This document shows, piece by piece, positions 26,005 to 32,667 of a DNA stretch of 51,477 bases. The notes below the pieces were generated by a model. It was given only the letters and a program-made list of their open reading frames with translations. It was not told where the DNA came from and did not search any database. The stretch is taken from the IMG/VR virus record IMGVR_UViG_3300011113_000512, positions 1-51,477 of that record; one strand, given 5' to 3'. A program made the position numbers and the translations under genes. Numbering within the stretch: the stretch's first letter is position 1; the number at the start of each line of letters is the position of its first letter. The stretch comes from a virus.

Positions 26005-26240
26005 GTAGTGCTCCTTGCATTTCTCAATCTTCGCAGTTCTGTGGCCGCATGTAGATAGTAGTTGTGGGATCCTGTACCAGCTACATGCATGCCTTCAAGT
26101 AGGTCGCAGCATGCCTCACGCTCGGCAGCGGCGACAAGGGCGGCGAAGCGCTTTAACTGATCTGCATCGCACCAAATCCCGTCGCAATCATTCCTAATTC
26201 CAGCCTCCCGCGCCATTGCGATGATGTCTTCTCTGGTCAT
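26001..26240 (-). CDS. Small conserved phage protein, 79 aa
   Basis: Begins MTREDIIAMAREAGI and includes LKRFAALVAAAEREACCDLL, a widespread small protein pattern in proteobacterial phages with no known role. AAGGAGAAG lies before the ATG. Overlaps both neighbours by 4 nt. Confidence 0.75.
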   Translation of the reverse strand: MTREDIIAMAREAGIRNDCDGIWCDADQLKRFAALVAAAEREACCDLLEGMHVAGTGSHNYYLHAATELRRLRNARSTT

Positions 26241-26623
26241 GTGTTCTTCTCCTTGAGTTTGGCTTCGATGGCTCGGGCTACATCAATGCCGTCCAATTGG
26301 TAGTCGACCCAAACCGCATCAATCTCCTCATCCGTCAGCCGTTGCCATTGGCGTTGTTTACGCAAAGCCCTCAAGATATGCGGCATCGCTGGGCTAAAAC
26401 TGAAGTCGCCTTCTTCTATCATGCGGTCAGCATCCTCATGCCAAATAAATTGACCGTCTTTTGTGACGCGCAAAACTTCATTGGCACCAAGACGAACTTC
26501 CATAGCAAAAACTTCTTCCTCGCCCATCAGACCGCACTTGTAAATCTCGGCCTCTGGTATTGCCTGCTCGACCAGCTTGTGCTTGTTTAAATCCCACCAG
26601 ATTTTTGTCAGGTGTGTGGTCAT
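26237..26623 (-). CDS. Hypothetical early protein, 128 aa
   Basis: Beta-rich N-terminal half (EEVFAMEVRLGANEVLRVTK) and a C-terminal LTDEEIDAVWVDYQLDGIDV segment ending in ARAIEAKLKE. The second part resembles the LTDEEIERA...VARAIEAAH ends of its operon neighbour at 26817, suggesting a shared C-terminal module. GAGAGGAAACC as SD. Confidence 0.72.
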   Translation of the reverse strand: MTTHLTKIWWDLNKHKLVEQAIPEAEIYKCGLMGEEEVFAMEVRLGANEVLRVTKDGQFIWHEDADRMIEEGDFSFSPAMPHILRALRKQRQWQRLTDEEIDAVWVDYQLDGIDVARAIEAKLKEKNT

Positions 26624-26820
26624 GATGGTTTCCTCTCTCCGCGTTCAAATTTCTCACGCTGGTCTGCGCTGTTGTGGATGGCGGTGAAATCCGCATCGTC
26701 AATCGTTGGTTTACACCAGCAGGTTGGCATCAACTCATGCTCGTATAGGTCATTTACCGGCACGATATGCTGCACCAGATTACCGGCTTCTGAGACAAAG
26801 CCTTCCAGTTTCCAAGTCAT
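26620..26820 (-). CDS. Hypothetical small protein, 66 aa
   Basis: Starts MTWKLEGFVSEAGNLVQHIV and contains HELMPTCWCKPTIDDADFTA. AAGGGGGAA lies upstream. Overlaps neighbours by 4 nt on both sides. No family recognised. Confidence 0.68.
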   Translation of the reverse strand: MTWKLEGFVSEAGNLVQHIVPVNDLYEHELMPTCWCKPTIDDADFTAIHNSADQREKFERGERKPS

Positions 26821-27170
26821 GCTTCCCCCTTAATGCCGTGTGCAGCTTCGATGGCTCGGGCCACTTCTGTGAAGGACAGCATCGCCGTACCAAGCGGCAC
26901 ACAAGCCCGTTCAATCTCCTCATCCGTCAGCGGCTTGCGCTGTGGTGGGTTTGGCGCGTGAACCATTTCTTCAACTCCATCAGGGCTGACATCCCACACA
27001 GCGCCACATACGCAATTCAATGTGTGCGCCACCGGCTCCTGCTCTGGCTGCGCCAGCCTCTCGCGCAGGGTGGTGATGGCTGCGTCCACAACCGGGTCAG
27101 TGTCCGGTGTCCAGCCATACAAAAACTCCAGCGCATCCAGCGCCTGCTGCATCAGTTCTCTGTCAGTCAT
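26817..27170 (-). CDS. MTDREL-type small phage protein, 117 aa
   Basis: Start at ATG 27170 after GGGAGGGA. Begins MTDRELMQQALDALEFLYGW and continues with VVDAAITTLRERLAQPEQEP, a family widespread in small phage genes. The middle has a Cys pair (NCVCGAVWDV) and the end LTDEEIERACVPLG. Its N-terminus is paralogous to the gene just upstream (27163-27348). Unknown role. Confidence 0.75.
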   Translation of the reverse strand: MTDRELMQQALDALEFLYGWTPDTDPVVDAAITTLRERLAQPEQEPVAHTLNCVCGAVWDVSPDGVEEMVHAPNPPQRKPLTDEEIERACVPLGTAMLSFTEVARAIEAAHGIKGEA

Positions 27171-27348
27171 CGACAAGTCCCTCCCGTGGAAAATCATCAC
27201 GAATCATCGGCACGTCTGGCTGCGCCAGCCTTTTTTTCAGCAGATCAGACACGATCCATGCTCGCTGAATCTCATCCTTGGTTGCTGGTGTGCTTTTGAC
27301 GGCTTGTAGCGCCTCCATCGCCTGCTGCATCAATTCGCGGTCAGTCAT
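27163..27348 (-). CDS. MTDREL-type small protein, 61 aa (paralogue of next gene)
   Basis: Start at ATG 27348, 6-7 nt after GGGGAGG; the ATG two codons earlier touches the SD. Begins MTDRELMQQAMEALQAVKST and ends with LLKKRLAQPDVPMIRDDFPR. The shared MTDRELMQQA and RLAQP elements show that it is a shortened paralogue of the downstream 117-aa gene, probably from tandem duplication. Confidence 0.72.
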   Translation of the reverse strand: MTDRELMQQAMEALQAVKSTPATKDEIQRAWIVSDLLKKRLAQPDVPMIRDDFPREGLVDD

Positions 27349-27559
27349 CTTCATCCTCCCCTTGCCTGCCCTCACGAATACCCCTTGCATTGGCCTGCAA
27401 CAAACTGCGATAGATTGGGTTTTCACACGCCATGGCGTTTTGCTCAAGGAACAAGGCACACGCATCACGGGCCTGATTCCAAACAAACTTGGCATTGTTG
27501 ACACCAATTAAAGACCGCTCCTTGTAGGACAGCGTCTCCCACCATTGTTCAAAAGTCAT
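27341..27559 (-). CDS. Hypothetical small protein, 72 aa
   Basis: Start at ATG 27559 (MTFEQWWETLSYKERSLIGV) after GGAGGG. Contains KFVWNQARDACALFLEQNAM. Helical, Trp-rich N-terminus similar to small proteins such as TFEEWWE...AWxAGR types common in phages. Unknown role. Confidence 0.7.
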   Translation of the reverse strand: MTFEQWWETLSYKERSLIGVNNAKFVWNQARDACALFLEQNAMACENPIYRSLLQANARGIREGRQGEDEDD

Positions 27560-27762
27560 GAGACCCTCCAGCAGGCATAGCCCTTCCAATCAGGCAGGCG
27601 CTTGACCGAAAACTTCATCCCCCTCTTCTTGCCATACCTCCACGCAGCTACCGTCACCGTACTGCGGTTCATGCCATCAGGAATCACGAAACTGTCGCCT
27701 ACCTTCATCTGGTCGAATGGGTACTTGCCCGGCAGTGGCCGGTCGCTCTCTACCTTGATCAT
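27556..27762 (-). CDS. Small protein, 68 aa, paralogous to gene at 29252
   Basis: Start at ATG 27762, about 9 nt after AGAAGG. Contains KYPFDQMKVGDSFVIPDG, then VTVAAWRYGKKRGMKFSVKR and a final YACWRVS. The KYPFxxMxxGDS block and the aromatic end recur in the plus-strand 71-aa gene at 29252. I recognise this as a common small phage domain of unknown function. Confidence 0.72.
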   Translation of the reverse strand: MIKVESDRPLPGKYPFDQMKVGDSFVIPDGMNRSTVTVAAWRYGKKRGMKFSVKRLPDWKGYACWRVS

Positions 27763-27859
27763 CTTGTGCATCCTTCTCAATCAATAAACACCGAAGCTCG
27801 TAGTTCTCAACAACAAGCCTGCGCCACGCGTCAAAGACCAACCTGAGGTCCTCATCCAT
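27677..27859 (-). CDS. Possible small protein, 60 aa
   Basis: ATG at 27859 overlaps the previous stop region. Helical start MDEDLRLVFDAWRRLVVENY. It overlaps the next gene by 86 nt in another frame, and its C-terminal third (RERPATAGQVPIRPDEGRRQ) is low complexity, so its true extent is uncertain. Confidence 0.5.
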   Translation of the reverse strand: MDEDLRLVFDAWRRLVVENYELRCLLIEKDAQDDQGRERPATAGQVPIRPDEGRRQFRDS

Positions 27860-28070
27860 CACGGCCCTCGGCCCTATCCATCTGCTGCATCATGTGGTAC
27901 AGCCGGGCATACATGTGAGCCCCTGTGTTCTCCATGTATTCCTTCATTTCCAACGCAGAAGGCAACGCGGCCTCCGGAACACAGACCTCCACCAAACAGC
28001 CACGCTGCTCCATGGTGATCTTGAGCACAGGAACGTCTTCGGCTATCGGATCGGCGGTATATGGTTTCAT
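27852..28070 (-). CDS. Hypothetical small protein, 72 aa
   Basis: AAGGAG lies before ATG 28070. Begins MKPYTADPIAEDVPVLKITM, followed by GCLVEVCVPEAALPSALEMK and a Met-rich end (YARLYHMMQQMD). No function recognised. Confidence 0.68.
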   Translation of the reverse strand: MKPYTADPIAEDVPVLKITMEQRGCLVEVCVPEAALPSALEMKEYMENTGAHMYARLYHMMQQMDRAEGRDG

Positions 28071-28071
28071 T

Positions 28072-28341
28072 TCAATCTCCTTCAAAAATATTACGGGCAT
28101 GTTCTTCGATTGCCTCAATCATGTCAAGCCGCATCACAGGCGACAGATCAAGGCCCTCGGGCGTGTACGCATGGGCCAAGGTGTACGTAGCAGGGTAGTC
28201 AGGCTCCAACTGGAGGCCAGTGCCATATTCCCGCGCCCCACGGCTGGATGGCTCGTAGTCAAAGTAGCAAGTCAGGGGCACCCCTAGCTCGTCTACCTCG
28301 TACTCCATGCTGATGTACTCCGGATGATACGGAACAGTCAT
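28072..28341 (-). CDS. Hypothetical small acidic protein, 89 aa
   Basis: GGAGGAAG before ATG 28341. Tyr-rich and acidic (YHPEYISMEYEVDELGVPLT). The middle, FDYEPSSRGAREYGTGLQLE, is followed by PDYPATYTLAHAYTPEGLDL. A family-like phage protein of unknown role. The stop is 1 nt from the next ATG. Confidence 0.7.
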   Translation of the reverse strand: MTVPYHPEYISMEYEVDELGVPLTCYFDYEPSSRGAREYGTGLQLEPDYPATYTLAHAYTPEGLDLSPVMRLDMIEAIEEHARNIFEGD

Positions 28342-28538
28342 GACAACTTCCTCCAAAACCACTGACCAAGGGTCAGACGCGGCTGCTTGTTGAGCAACGC
28401 CGTCTGAATGTCATACGCATCACGGCTCGGCTCCCACCGCTGCCGAGGCACGTAGGCAACACCAATCTCCACTTTTCCCGTGTTGTACGGGGCAGGACGG
28501 GGGGTAGAGACCCGCCGCTTGAACTCAGTGATGTCCAT
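28338..28538 (-). CDS. Hypothetical small protein, 66 aa
   Basis: GGAGG lies 8 nt before ATG 28538; the longer frame upstream is an out-of-frame shadow of its neighbour. Begins MDITEFKRRVSTPRPAPYNT and includes GVAYVPRQRWEPSRDAYDIQ, ending with GQWFWRKLS. No function recognised. Confidence 0.68.
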   Translation of the reverse strand: MDITEFKRRVSTPRPAPYNTGKVEIGVAYVPRQRWEPSRDAYDIQTALLNKQPRLTLGQWFWRKLS

Positions 28539-28782
28539 GCTTGACCTCCGCACCAATGTCCAAGGCCAACGGGTCAAGGTCCTCGTACGCCGCCTTAACG
28601 CCGTCCAACAAAACCTGAACCGGCATGCGTGCGCCTTTGGCCAAGACCGCAACTGCGATGATGGTCGCGAACAGGGCCTCAGGAGGAGTAGCAAAGTGTT
28701 CAGATAGGAATTCCATGACAAACTTGGCATCTTGCAAGATTGGGTCAGGAACGGGGTGGGATTTACTCTCAGTGTCGTCCAT
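28525..28782 (-). CDS. First gene of the minus-strand early operon, 85 aa
   Basis: The leader carries ACAGAAAGGATAGA before the ATG, the same SD block used by the plus-strand cassettes at 30.6-34.1 kb. The protein is helical (KFVMEFLSEHFATPPEALFA and AVLAKGARMPVQVLLDGVKA). Nothing indicates a function. As the promoter-proximal gene it is probably expressed early. Confidence 0.7.
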   Translation of the reverse strand: MDDTESKSHPVPDPILQDAKFVMEFLSEHFATPPEALFATIIAVAVLAKGARMPVQVLLDGVKAAYEDLDPLALDIGAEVKHGHH

Positions 28783-29009
28783 GGTTTCTATCCTTTCTGT
28801 GGATATCTGTTGATTAGGTCGCGTAGTCTAGCCTACATCATCGTACATAGGTTAGGAAACGTGAATAAAAGTATTGGGAGTTTCCCTAGGTTTGAGGTGG
28901 GCTTATAACGGATCACGGACCAAGGACCGGGGTCTTATGCTTTTTTTGAGGGGCCTATAGAGTTTTTTAGGACGAGTGTGTTTTTGAAATTTTTTTTGTG
29001 AGATTGGGC

Positions 29010-29074
29010 GTAATAGACGTAATGCCGTAAGAACTCAATGTTTATGCGGCTTCTAGGGCATTACGGGACATTAC
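29010..29074. repeat. Inverted repeat with GTAAT/CGTAATGCC arms
   Basis: The left arm 29010-29026 reads GTAATAGACGTAATGCC. The reverse complement of the right arm 29057-29074 reads GTAATGTCCCGTAATGCC. The arms are separated by 30 nt. Each arm holds two GTAAT half-sites, giving four in total. Confidence 0.8.
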
Positions 29075-29196
29075 TGCTCAAAAAATAAGCGAAATTTTCA
29101 GGGGGGCTCCGTGTGATCCTTCCATAAAAAAGAAAATCGACTATGCCCTGAAAAAGTCTATATAGAACCTTGGTTTCGCCCGGCTATCTGATGCCC

Positions 29197-29225
29197 TTGA
29201 CAGATAGGCAGACTCTATTTACACT
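29197..29225 (+). promoter_or_regulatory. Sigma70-like promoter for the 29.25 kb operon
   Basis: TTGACA at 29197-29202, 17-nt spacer, TACACT at 29220-29225, 26 nt before the GTG start at 29252. It has the same hexamers as the promoters at 16249 and 25000. Confidence 0.75.
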
Positions 29226-29251
29226 TTGCACCAGTTTTTGAGGAGATAGCC

Positions 29252-29467
29252 GTGTTACAGATTGAGCAGGGAATTGTTATGCCCTCGACGCGAACGAAGT
29301 ACCCGTTCTTGGACATGGAGCCTGGGGACAGCATCTTGCTTACGTCCAAGGCACAGGCAGACTCTGCCCGGGTGGCCTCGATTCGTTTCGTGAAGGTGCA
29401 TCGCCCCGATTGGTCGTTCGTGCTGCGCAAGGTCGAGAACGGCTGGCGCCTGTGGAGGAAGGACTGA
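29252..29467 (+). CDS. Small protein, 71 aa, GTG start
   Basis: GAGGAG lies 6 nt before GTG. Contains TKYPFLDMEPGDSILLTSKA, then FVLRKVENGWRLWRKD. It is paralogous to the minus-strand 68-aa gene at 27556 (KYPFxxMxxGDS). Stop and next start overlap as TGATG, so it is coupled to the small terminase gene. Unknown role; possibly a small nucleic-acid-binding domain. Confidence 0.75.
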   Translation: MLQIEQGIVMPSTRTKYPFLDMEPGDSILLTSKAQADSARVASIRFVKVHRPDWSFVLRKVENGWRLWRKD

Positions 29468-30141
29468 TGACCAAAAAAGATGTCTGGAATGTGCCCCCGG
29501 TGACCCCGGACAAGGCCCGGACACGCATGTCGAGAGAAGTAGCCCCGCTGCGCAAGCAAAAGACCCTCAAGGCCAAGGAATGGAAGTTCGTGACTGAGCT
29601 TGTTGCTGGCGATGGCCGCGTGACCCTGAAGGAAGCCGCTATCCGTGCCGGGTACAAGGAAACGTCCGCCTCTGTGATGGCCTGGAAGCTTACGAACCCT
29701 GAGATCAACCCTCATGTGGTCGCCGCGATTCAGGAGTACCGCGCTCAACTCAATTCGAAGTACAACACCAGTTACGAGCGGCACATGCGGGACCTGCAGC
29801 TAATCCGAGACAAGGCCTTGGAGGCTGGGGCATATGCTGCCGCCGTGCAGGCAGAGTATCGCAGGGGGCAGGCCTTGGGCACAATCTACGTTGATCGTAA
29901 GGAAATCAGGCACGGGACAATTGACTCCATGTCGAAGGAAGAGGTCCAGCGAAAGCTTGACGAACTGCGTAAGCTTTACGGGGGCCCACCGCCTACCGCC
30001 TTAATCGACGCCAGTACAGGGGCAGTGATTGAAAGTGTCGAACGCGATAGGGACCCGGCTTTTGTCTCTCCGGTGGCAGAACCTCCCCCGGATATCTTCG
30101 AACGCGACAATGATTTGGGACCCGACGATGGCAACACCTGA
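29467..30141 (+). CDS. terS: Terminase small subunit, 224 aa
   Basis: Start at ATG 29467 after GGAGGAAGG. The N-terminal half carries the Terminase_2-type helix-turn-helix: EWKFVTELVAGDGRVTLKEA, then AIRAGYKETSASVMAWKLTN. A helical oligomerisation region (YERHMRDLQLIRDKALEAGA) follows, with a Pro-rich acidic tail. It recognises phage DNA for packaging and partners the large subunit 5 kb downstream, an unusually distant arrangement with a cassette array in between. Confidence 0.88.
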   Translation: MTKKDVWNVPPVTPDKARTRMSREVAPLRKQKTLKAKEWKFVTELVAGDGRVTLKEAAIRAGYKETSASVMAWKLTNPEINPHVVAAIQEYRAQLNSKYNTSYERHMRDLQLIRDKALEAGAYAAAVQAEYRRGQALGTIYVDRKEIRHGTIDSMSKEEVQRKLDELRKLYGGPPPTALIDASTGAVIESVERDRDPAFVSPVAEPPPDIFERDNDLGPDDGNT

Positions 30142-30547
30142 AGCCGCCTTTGCCTCCCGCGTTCGTGAGGGCTTGCAGCCCCTGGGCGCCGACATCGAGC
30201 GAATCGAAAACCGGGTAAACCTCGGCATTGCTGATTGCTTGGTCGGAGTCGGCCCCCGCTTTGTTGCCCTTGAATTGAAGGTGGTCGAGCGGGGCCTAAA
30301 GGTTTCGCTTCGCCCTCATCAGGTCGCCTTTTTGACCCGGCACGCCTTGAAGGGACGCCCTTGCTTTGTGCTCGTGCATTACAAGGGCACGCTGCTGCGC
30401 CCAGCCCGGGTTTATTTGTACCATGGGCGCGATGCTGTTGCTTTGGCCACTGAAGGGCTTAGGCTGCCGCCCTTGCGCGATTGGCCAAGCCGGGGCATGC
30501 CTTGGGCGGAACTGATGTCAGAGCTATCGGAAGGTCAAGGGCAATAG
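30128..30547 (+). CDS. VRR-NUC/Hjc-like PD-(D/E)XK endonuclease, 139 aa
   Basis: Start at ATG 30128 overlapping the terS end. The motif order is ENRVNLGIADCLVGVG (metal-binding D), FVALELKVV (E-x-K) and LRPHQVAFL, the usual fold of VRR-NUC or Holliday-junction-resolvase-like nucleases. Likely role is resolving branched DNA before packaging. The link to terS by overlap supports this, but it is inference. Confidence 0.82.
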   Translation: MATPEAAFASRVREGLQPLGADIERIENRVNLGIADCLVGVGPRFVALELKVVERGLKVSLRPHQVAFLTRHALKGRPCFVLVHYKGTLLRPARVYLYHGRDAVALATEGLRLPPLRDWPSRGMPWAELMSELSEGQGQ

Positions 30548-30557
30548 GAAAATACAA

Positions 30558-30630
30558 TTGGACCGGATGCGACATCGGGCCATAATAGTTGCTCCGATTC
30601 AACGGAAACCACCAAGAAAGGATAGAGAAA
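30558..30630 (+). promoter_or_regulatory. Leader module 1 (promoter, hairpin, SD)
   Basis: TTGGAC (30558-30563), 17-nt spacer, CATAAT (30581-30586), a small hairpin TCCG-ATTCAA-CGGA (30593-30606), AACC, then AGAAAGGATAGAG (30615-30627) before the ATG. First and weakest member of the leader series. Confidence 0.65.
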
Positions 30631-31326
30631 ATGCTCAAGACTGTTGCTGTATCTTCGAACCGGAAAACCGGCCCAATTGCTGTTACGTATCGCAGTGGGG
30701 AACATGAGACCTATGGCACATGCCCGAAAACGTGCAAGCTGCACCCCAAAAGTGAAACCGGCGCCGATACTGTAGACCCGGATTATTTGCAGGCCATGCT
30801 TGAATCGGTGCCGCCCCGGGGCATCGCTTGGACTTATTCCCATTTCCACCACCGGGTTATCCCATTGGCCAAGCCGGGCCAGACCGTGATTAATGCGTCA
30901 TGCGATACGGTGGCGGATGCTGTCGCTTCGGCTAAGTCGGGGCGCCCGACCGTGTTGGCTGCTGCAAAAGATACCGCCGAACAATGGCCGATGGTGTCCG
31001 ATGGTGTCAAGTTCTACCGGTGCCCCGCTGAGTTGTCCGATTCGTTTACATGTGCCCAGTGTGGCAATGGGTCTCCCCTTTGCGCCCGACCGAACCGGCA
31101 GGAAGTGATCGTTTTTGTTGCCCATGGTTCAGGGGCTAAAAAAGTCGGCACGGCGGACGGTGGCGGCTGCTATGCGGCATCGGGCCCGACCGCTATACAG
31201 TGGCACAAAACCCGCACCGATGGCGCCGCCAATGATGGGCAAGCTTTGCGCCGCTTTGCTCGGTCTCTTCCGCCCGGTTCTATGCTGCGCCATCATGTGG
31301 CAGGCGATATCGGGAGGGCCAGCTGA
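30631..31326 (+). CDS. Cysteine-rich conserved protein, 231 aa
   Basis: Start at ATG 30631 directly after the SD block. N-terminal NRKTGPIAVTYRSGEHETYG is followed by CPKTCKLHP, then a core with GIAWTYSHFHHRVIPLAKPG and NASCDT. A C-x-x-C pair (TCAQCGNGSPLCARPNRQEV) leads to VIVFVAHGSGAKK. Similar proteins occur in phages and plasmids, and I recall them only as a DUF. The Cys and His clusters suggest metal binding. Function unknown. Confidence 0.78.
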   Translation: MLKTVAVSSNRKTGPIAVTYRSGEHETYGTCPKTCKLHPKSETGADTVDPDYLQAMLESVPPRGIAWTYSHFHHRVIPLAKPGQTVINASCDTVADAVASAKSGRPTVLAAAKDTAEQWPMVSDGVKFYRCPAELSDSFTCAQCGNGSPLCARPNRQEVIVFVAHGSGAKKVGTADGGGCYAASGPTAIQWHKTRTDGAANDGQALRRFARSLPPGSMLRHHVAGDIGRAS

Positions 31327-31394
31327 TGTTCATGGTTCTGCTGCTGTTTATAGTGGCATGGTATCTAATCGATAAGCTTGGCAATTGGAAGTAA
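31326..31394 (+). CDS. Predicted single-span membrane micropeptide, 22 aa
   Basis: ATG overlaps the previous stop (TGATG). The peptide is a hydrophobic helix (FMVLLLFIVAWYLI) ending in DKLGNWK. It could be a holin-like or membrane micropeptide, but its small size allows chance. Confidence 0.45.
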   Translation: MFMVLLLFIVAWYLIDKLGNWK

Positions 31395-31415
31395 AAACGC
31401 GATAGAAAAAAACAA

Positions 31416-31496
31416 TTAGACCGGCCTGAATTTAGGCCTACAATTCACCCAGTCCCGCAGCAATCCCGCATCGGGCAAACCAGAGAGGATAGAGAA
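31416..31496 (+). promoter_or_regulatory. Leader module 2
   Basis: TTAGAC (31416-31421), 17-nt spacer containing the palindrome GGCCT-GAATTT-AGGCC, TACAAT (31439-31444), short hairpin CCCG-CAT-CGGG (31465-31475), AAACC, AGAGAGGATAGAG (31482-31494), then ATG 31497. Confidence 0.7.
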
Positions 31497-32453
31497 ATGG
31501 CACATATGATCGACACCACCACCGGCACCGCAGCGATAGCTTACGTAGGGCAAAAACCCTGGCATGGCCTTGGGCAGGAACTGACCCCGGGCGCTTCAAT
31601 TGACGAATGGACCCGGCAGGCAGGCTTGGCCTATACCGTGCTCGAAAGCCCGGTTTTGTATAGGACCGAAGCCGCCAGCGAGCCGGAGGTTTTCAAAGGC
31701 CGCAAAGTATTGCACCGCAGCGACACCGGCGGCGCCTTGTCCGTTGTCTCTGACGGTTACCGTACGGTTCAACCCGCCGAGGTTATGGGCTTTTTTGGCA
31801 AGCTTTCGGAGATCGGCGGTTTTGAGATCGAGACCGCCGGAGCGCTTAGCCATGGGCGCCGCATTTGGGCGCTGGCCCGGGTCAATCAAGGCGCCGATGT
31901 AATCGACGGGGACCGCGTGCGGCCCTTTCTCTTGCTGGCCACTTCCTATGATGGGACCATGGCCACTACTGCGAAATTCACCGCCGTTCGGGCAGTGTGC
32001 AATAACACTGTGATCCGGGCCCTTGGTGATGGGAATGGCGATGTCCGGGTTCTGCACAGTGAGCGCTTCGATGCTGACAAAGTCCGGATGGAACTGGGCA
32101 TTGTCGCGGATAGCTGGGAGCGCTTTTTACTTGAAAGCCGGGCACTGGCCGGGCAGGCCATGAGCGCCGAAGCCGCCGACGAATTTGTGCAGGCACTGCT
32201 CGAGCCTTACCATACAGGCCGCATCGAGATTAGCGAGAGCAAAGCATACCGCCGCATCATGGACCTATTTAAGGGCGCCGCTATCGGTTCGGAGATATCC
32301 GGGGTTATGGGCACGCGCTGGGGCATGCTTAACGCAGTCACGGAATTGATAGACCACGAGCGAGGCCGCAGCAACAGCACCCGCATTGAGTCCGCATGGT
32401 TTGGAACTGGTTCGGCTATCAAAAACCGGGCAATGGAACTGCTTAGCGCTTAA
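31497..32453 (+). CDS. DUF932 / TIGR03299 phage-plasmid-like protein, 318 aa
   Basis: Clear DUF932 family pattern: PWHGLG near the start, LSVVSDGYRTVQPAEVMGFF, then FLLLATSYDGTMATTAKFTA and AVCNNTV. The length matches the family. Found in many phages and plasmids, with function unresolved. Its promoter and leader are independent of the upstream gene. Confidence 0.9.
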   Translation: MAHMIDTTTGTAAIAYVGQKPWHGLGQELTPGASIDEWTRQAGLAYTVLESPVLYRTEAASEPEVFKGRKVLHRSDTGGALSVVSDGYRTVQPAEVMGFFGKLSEIGGFEIETAGALSHGRRIWALARVNQGADVIDGDRVRPFLLLATSYDGTMATTAKFTAVRAVCNNTVIRALGDGNGDVRVLHSERFDADKVRMELGIVADSWERFLLESRALAGQAMSAEAADEFVQALLEPYHTGRIEISESKAYRRIMDLFKGAAIGSEISGVMGTRWGMLNAVTELIDHERGRSNSTRIESAWFGTGSAIKNRAMELLSA

Positions 32454-32613
32454 CTATTCCAAAAACCCGGGCTTATCCCCGGGTCTCACTGGGCAGTTTT
32501 CCATTTTCCGCAAAAATGCCCGGTTAGCTTTGCAGGGGGAAACCGGGCCCCCGGTCCCTGCCGCTCGGCGCCTAAAACGTGGCCCGGGGTGCTCGGCCCG
32601 GGGCCGGTGCCCC

Positions 32614-32642
32614 GGGAAACCCGGCCGAAGGCCGGGTTTCCC
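32614..32642 (+). terminator. 13-bp hairpin with GAA loop, possible terminator or barrier
   Basis: GGGAAACCCGGCC (32614-32626), loop GAA, GGCCGGGTTTCCC (32630-32642). No T-tract follows, so classical termination is doubtful. Confidence 0.5.
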
Positions 32643-32667
32643 CTAATAGCAGGGCCCGAATTTGAAC

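Larger units (their letters stand above)
28783..29251. other. Divergent AT-rich control region, possible origin
   Basis: No gene is visible in these 470 nt. They contain poly-T runs (about 28941-28947 and 28990-28997), a large imperfect inverted repeat (29010-29026 with 29057-29074; arms share CGTAATGCC and a second GTAAT), and the promoter at 29197. The site lies between divergent operons, is AT-rich against a GC-rich genome, and has iteron-like GTAAT motifs. A replication origin or shared operator are both possible. Confidence 0.5.

Noticed and set aside
28905-28947. Terminator-like GACC-GG-GGTC followed by a T-run
   Set aside because: The stem is only four pairs with a 2-nt loop, and no plus-strand gene lies upstream.
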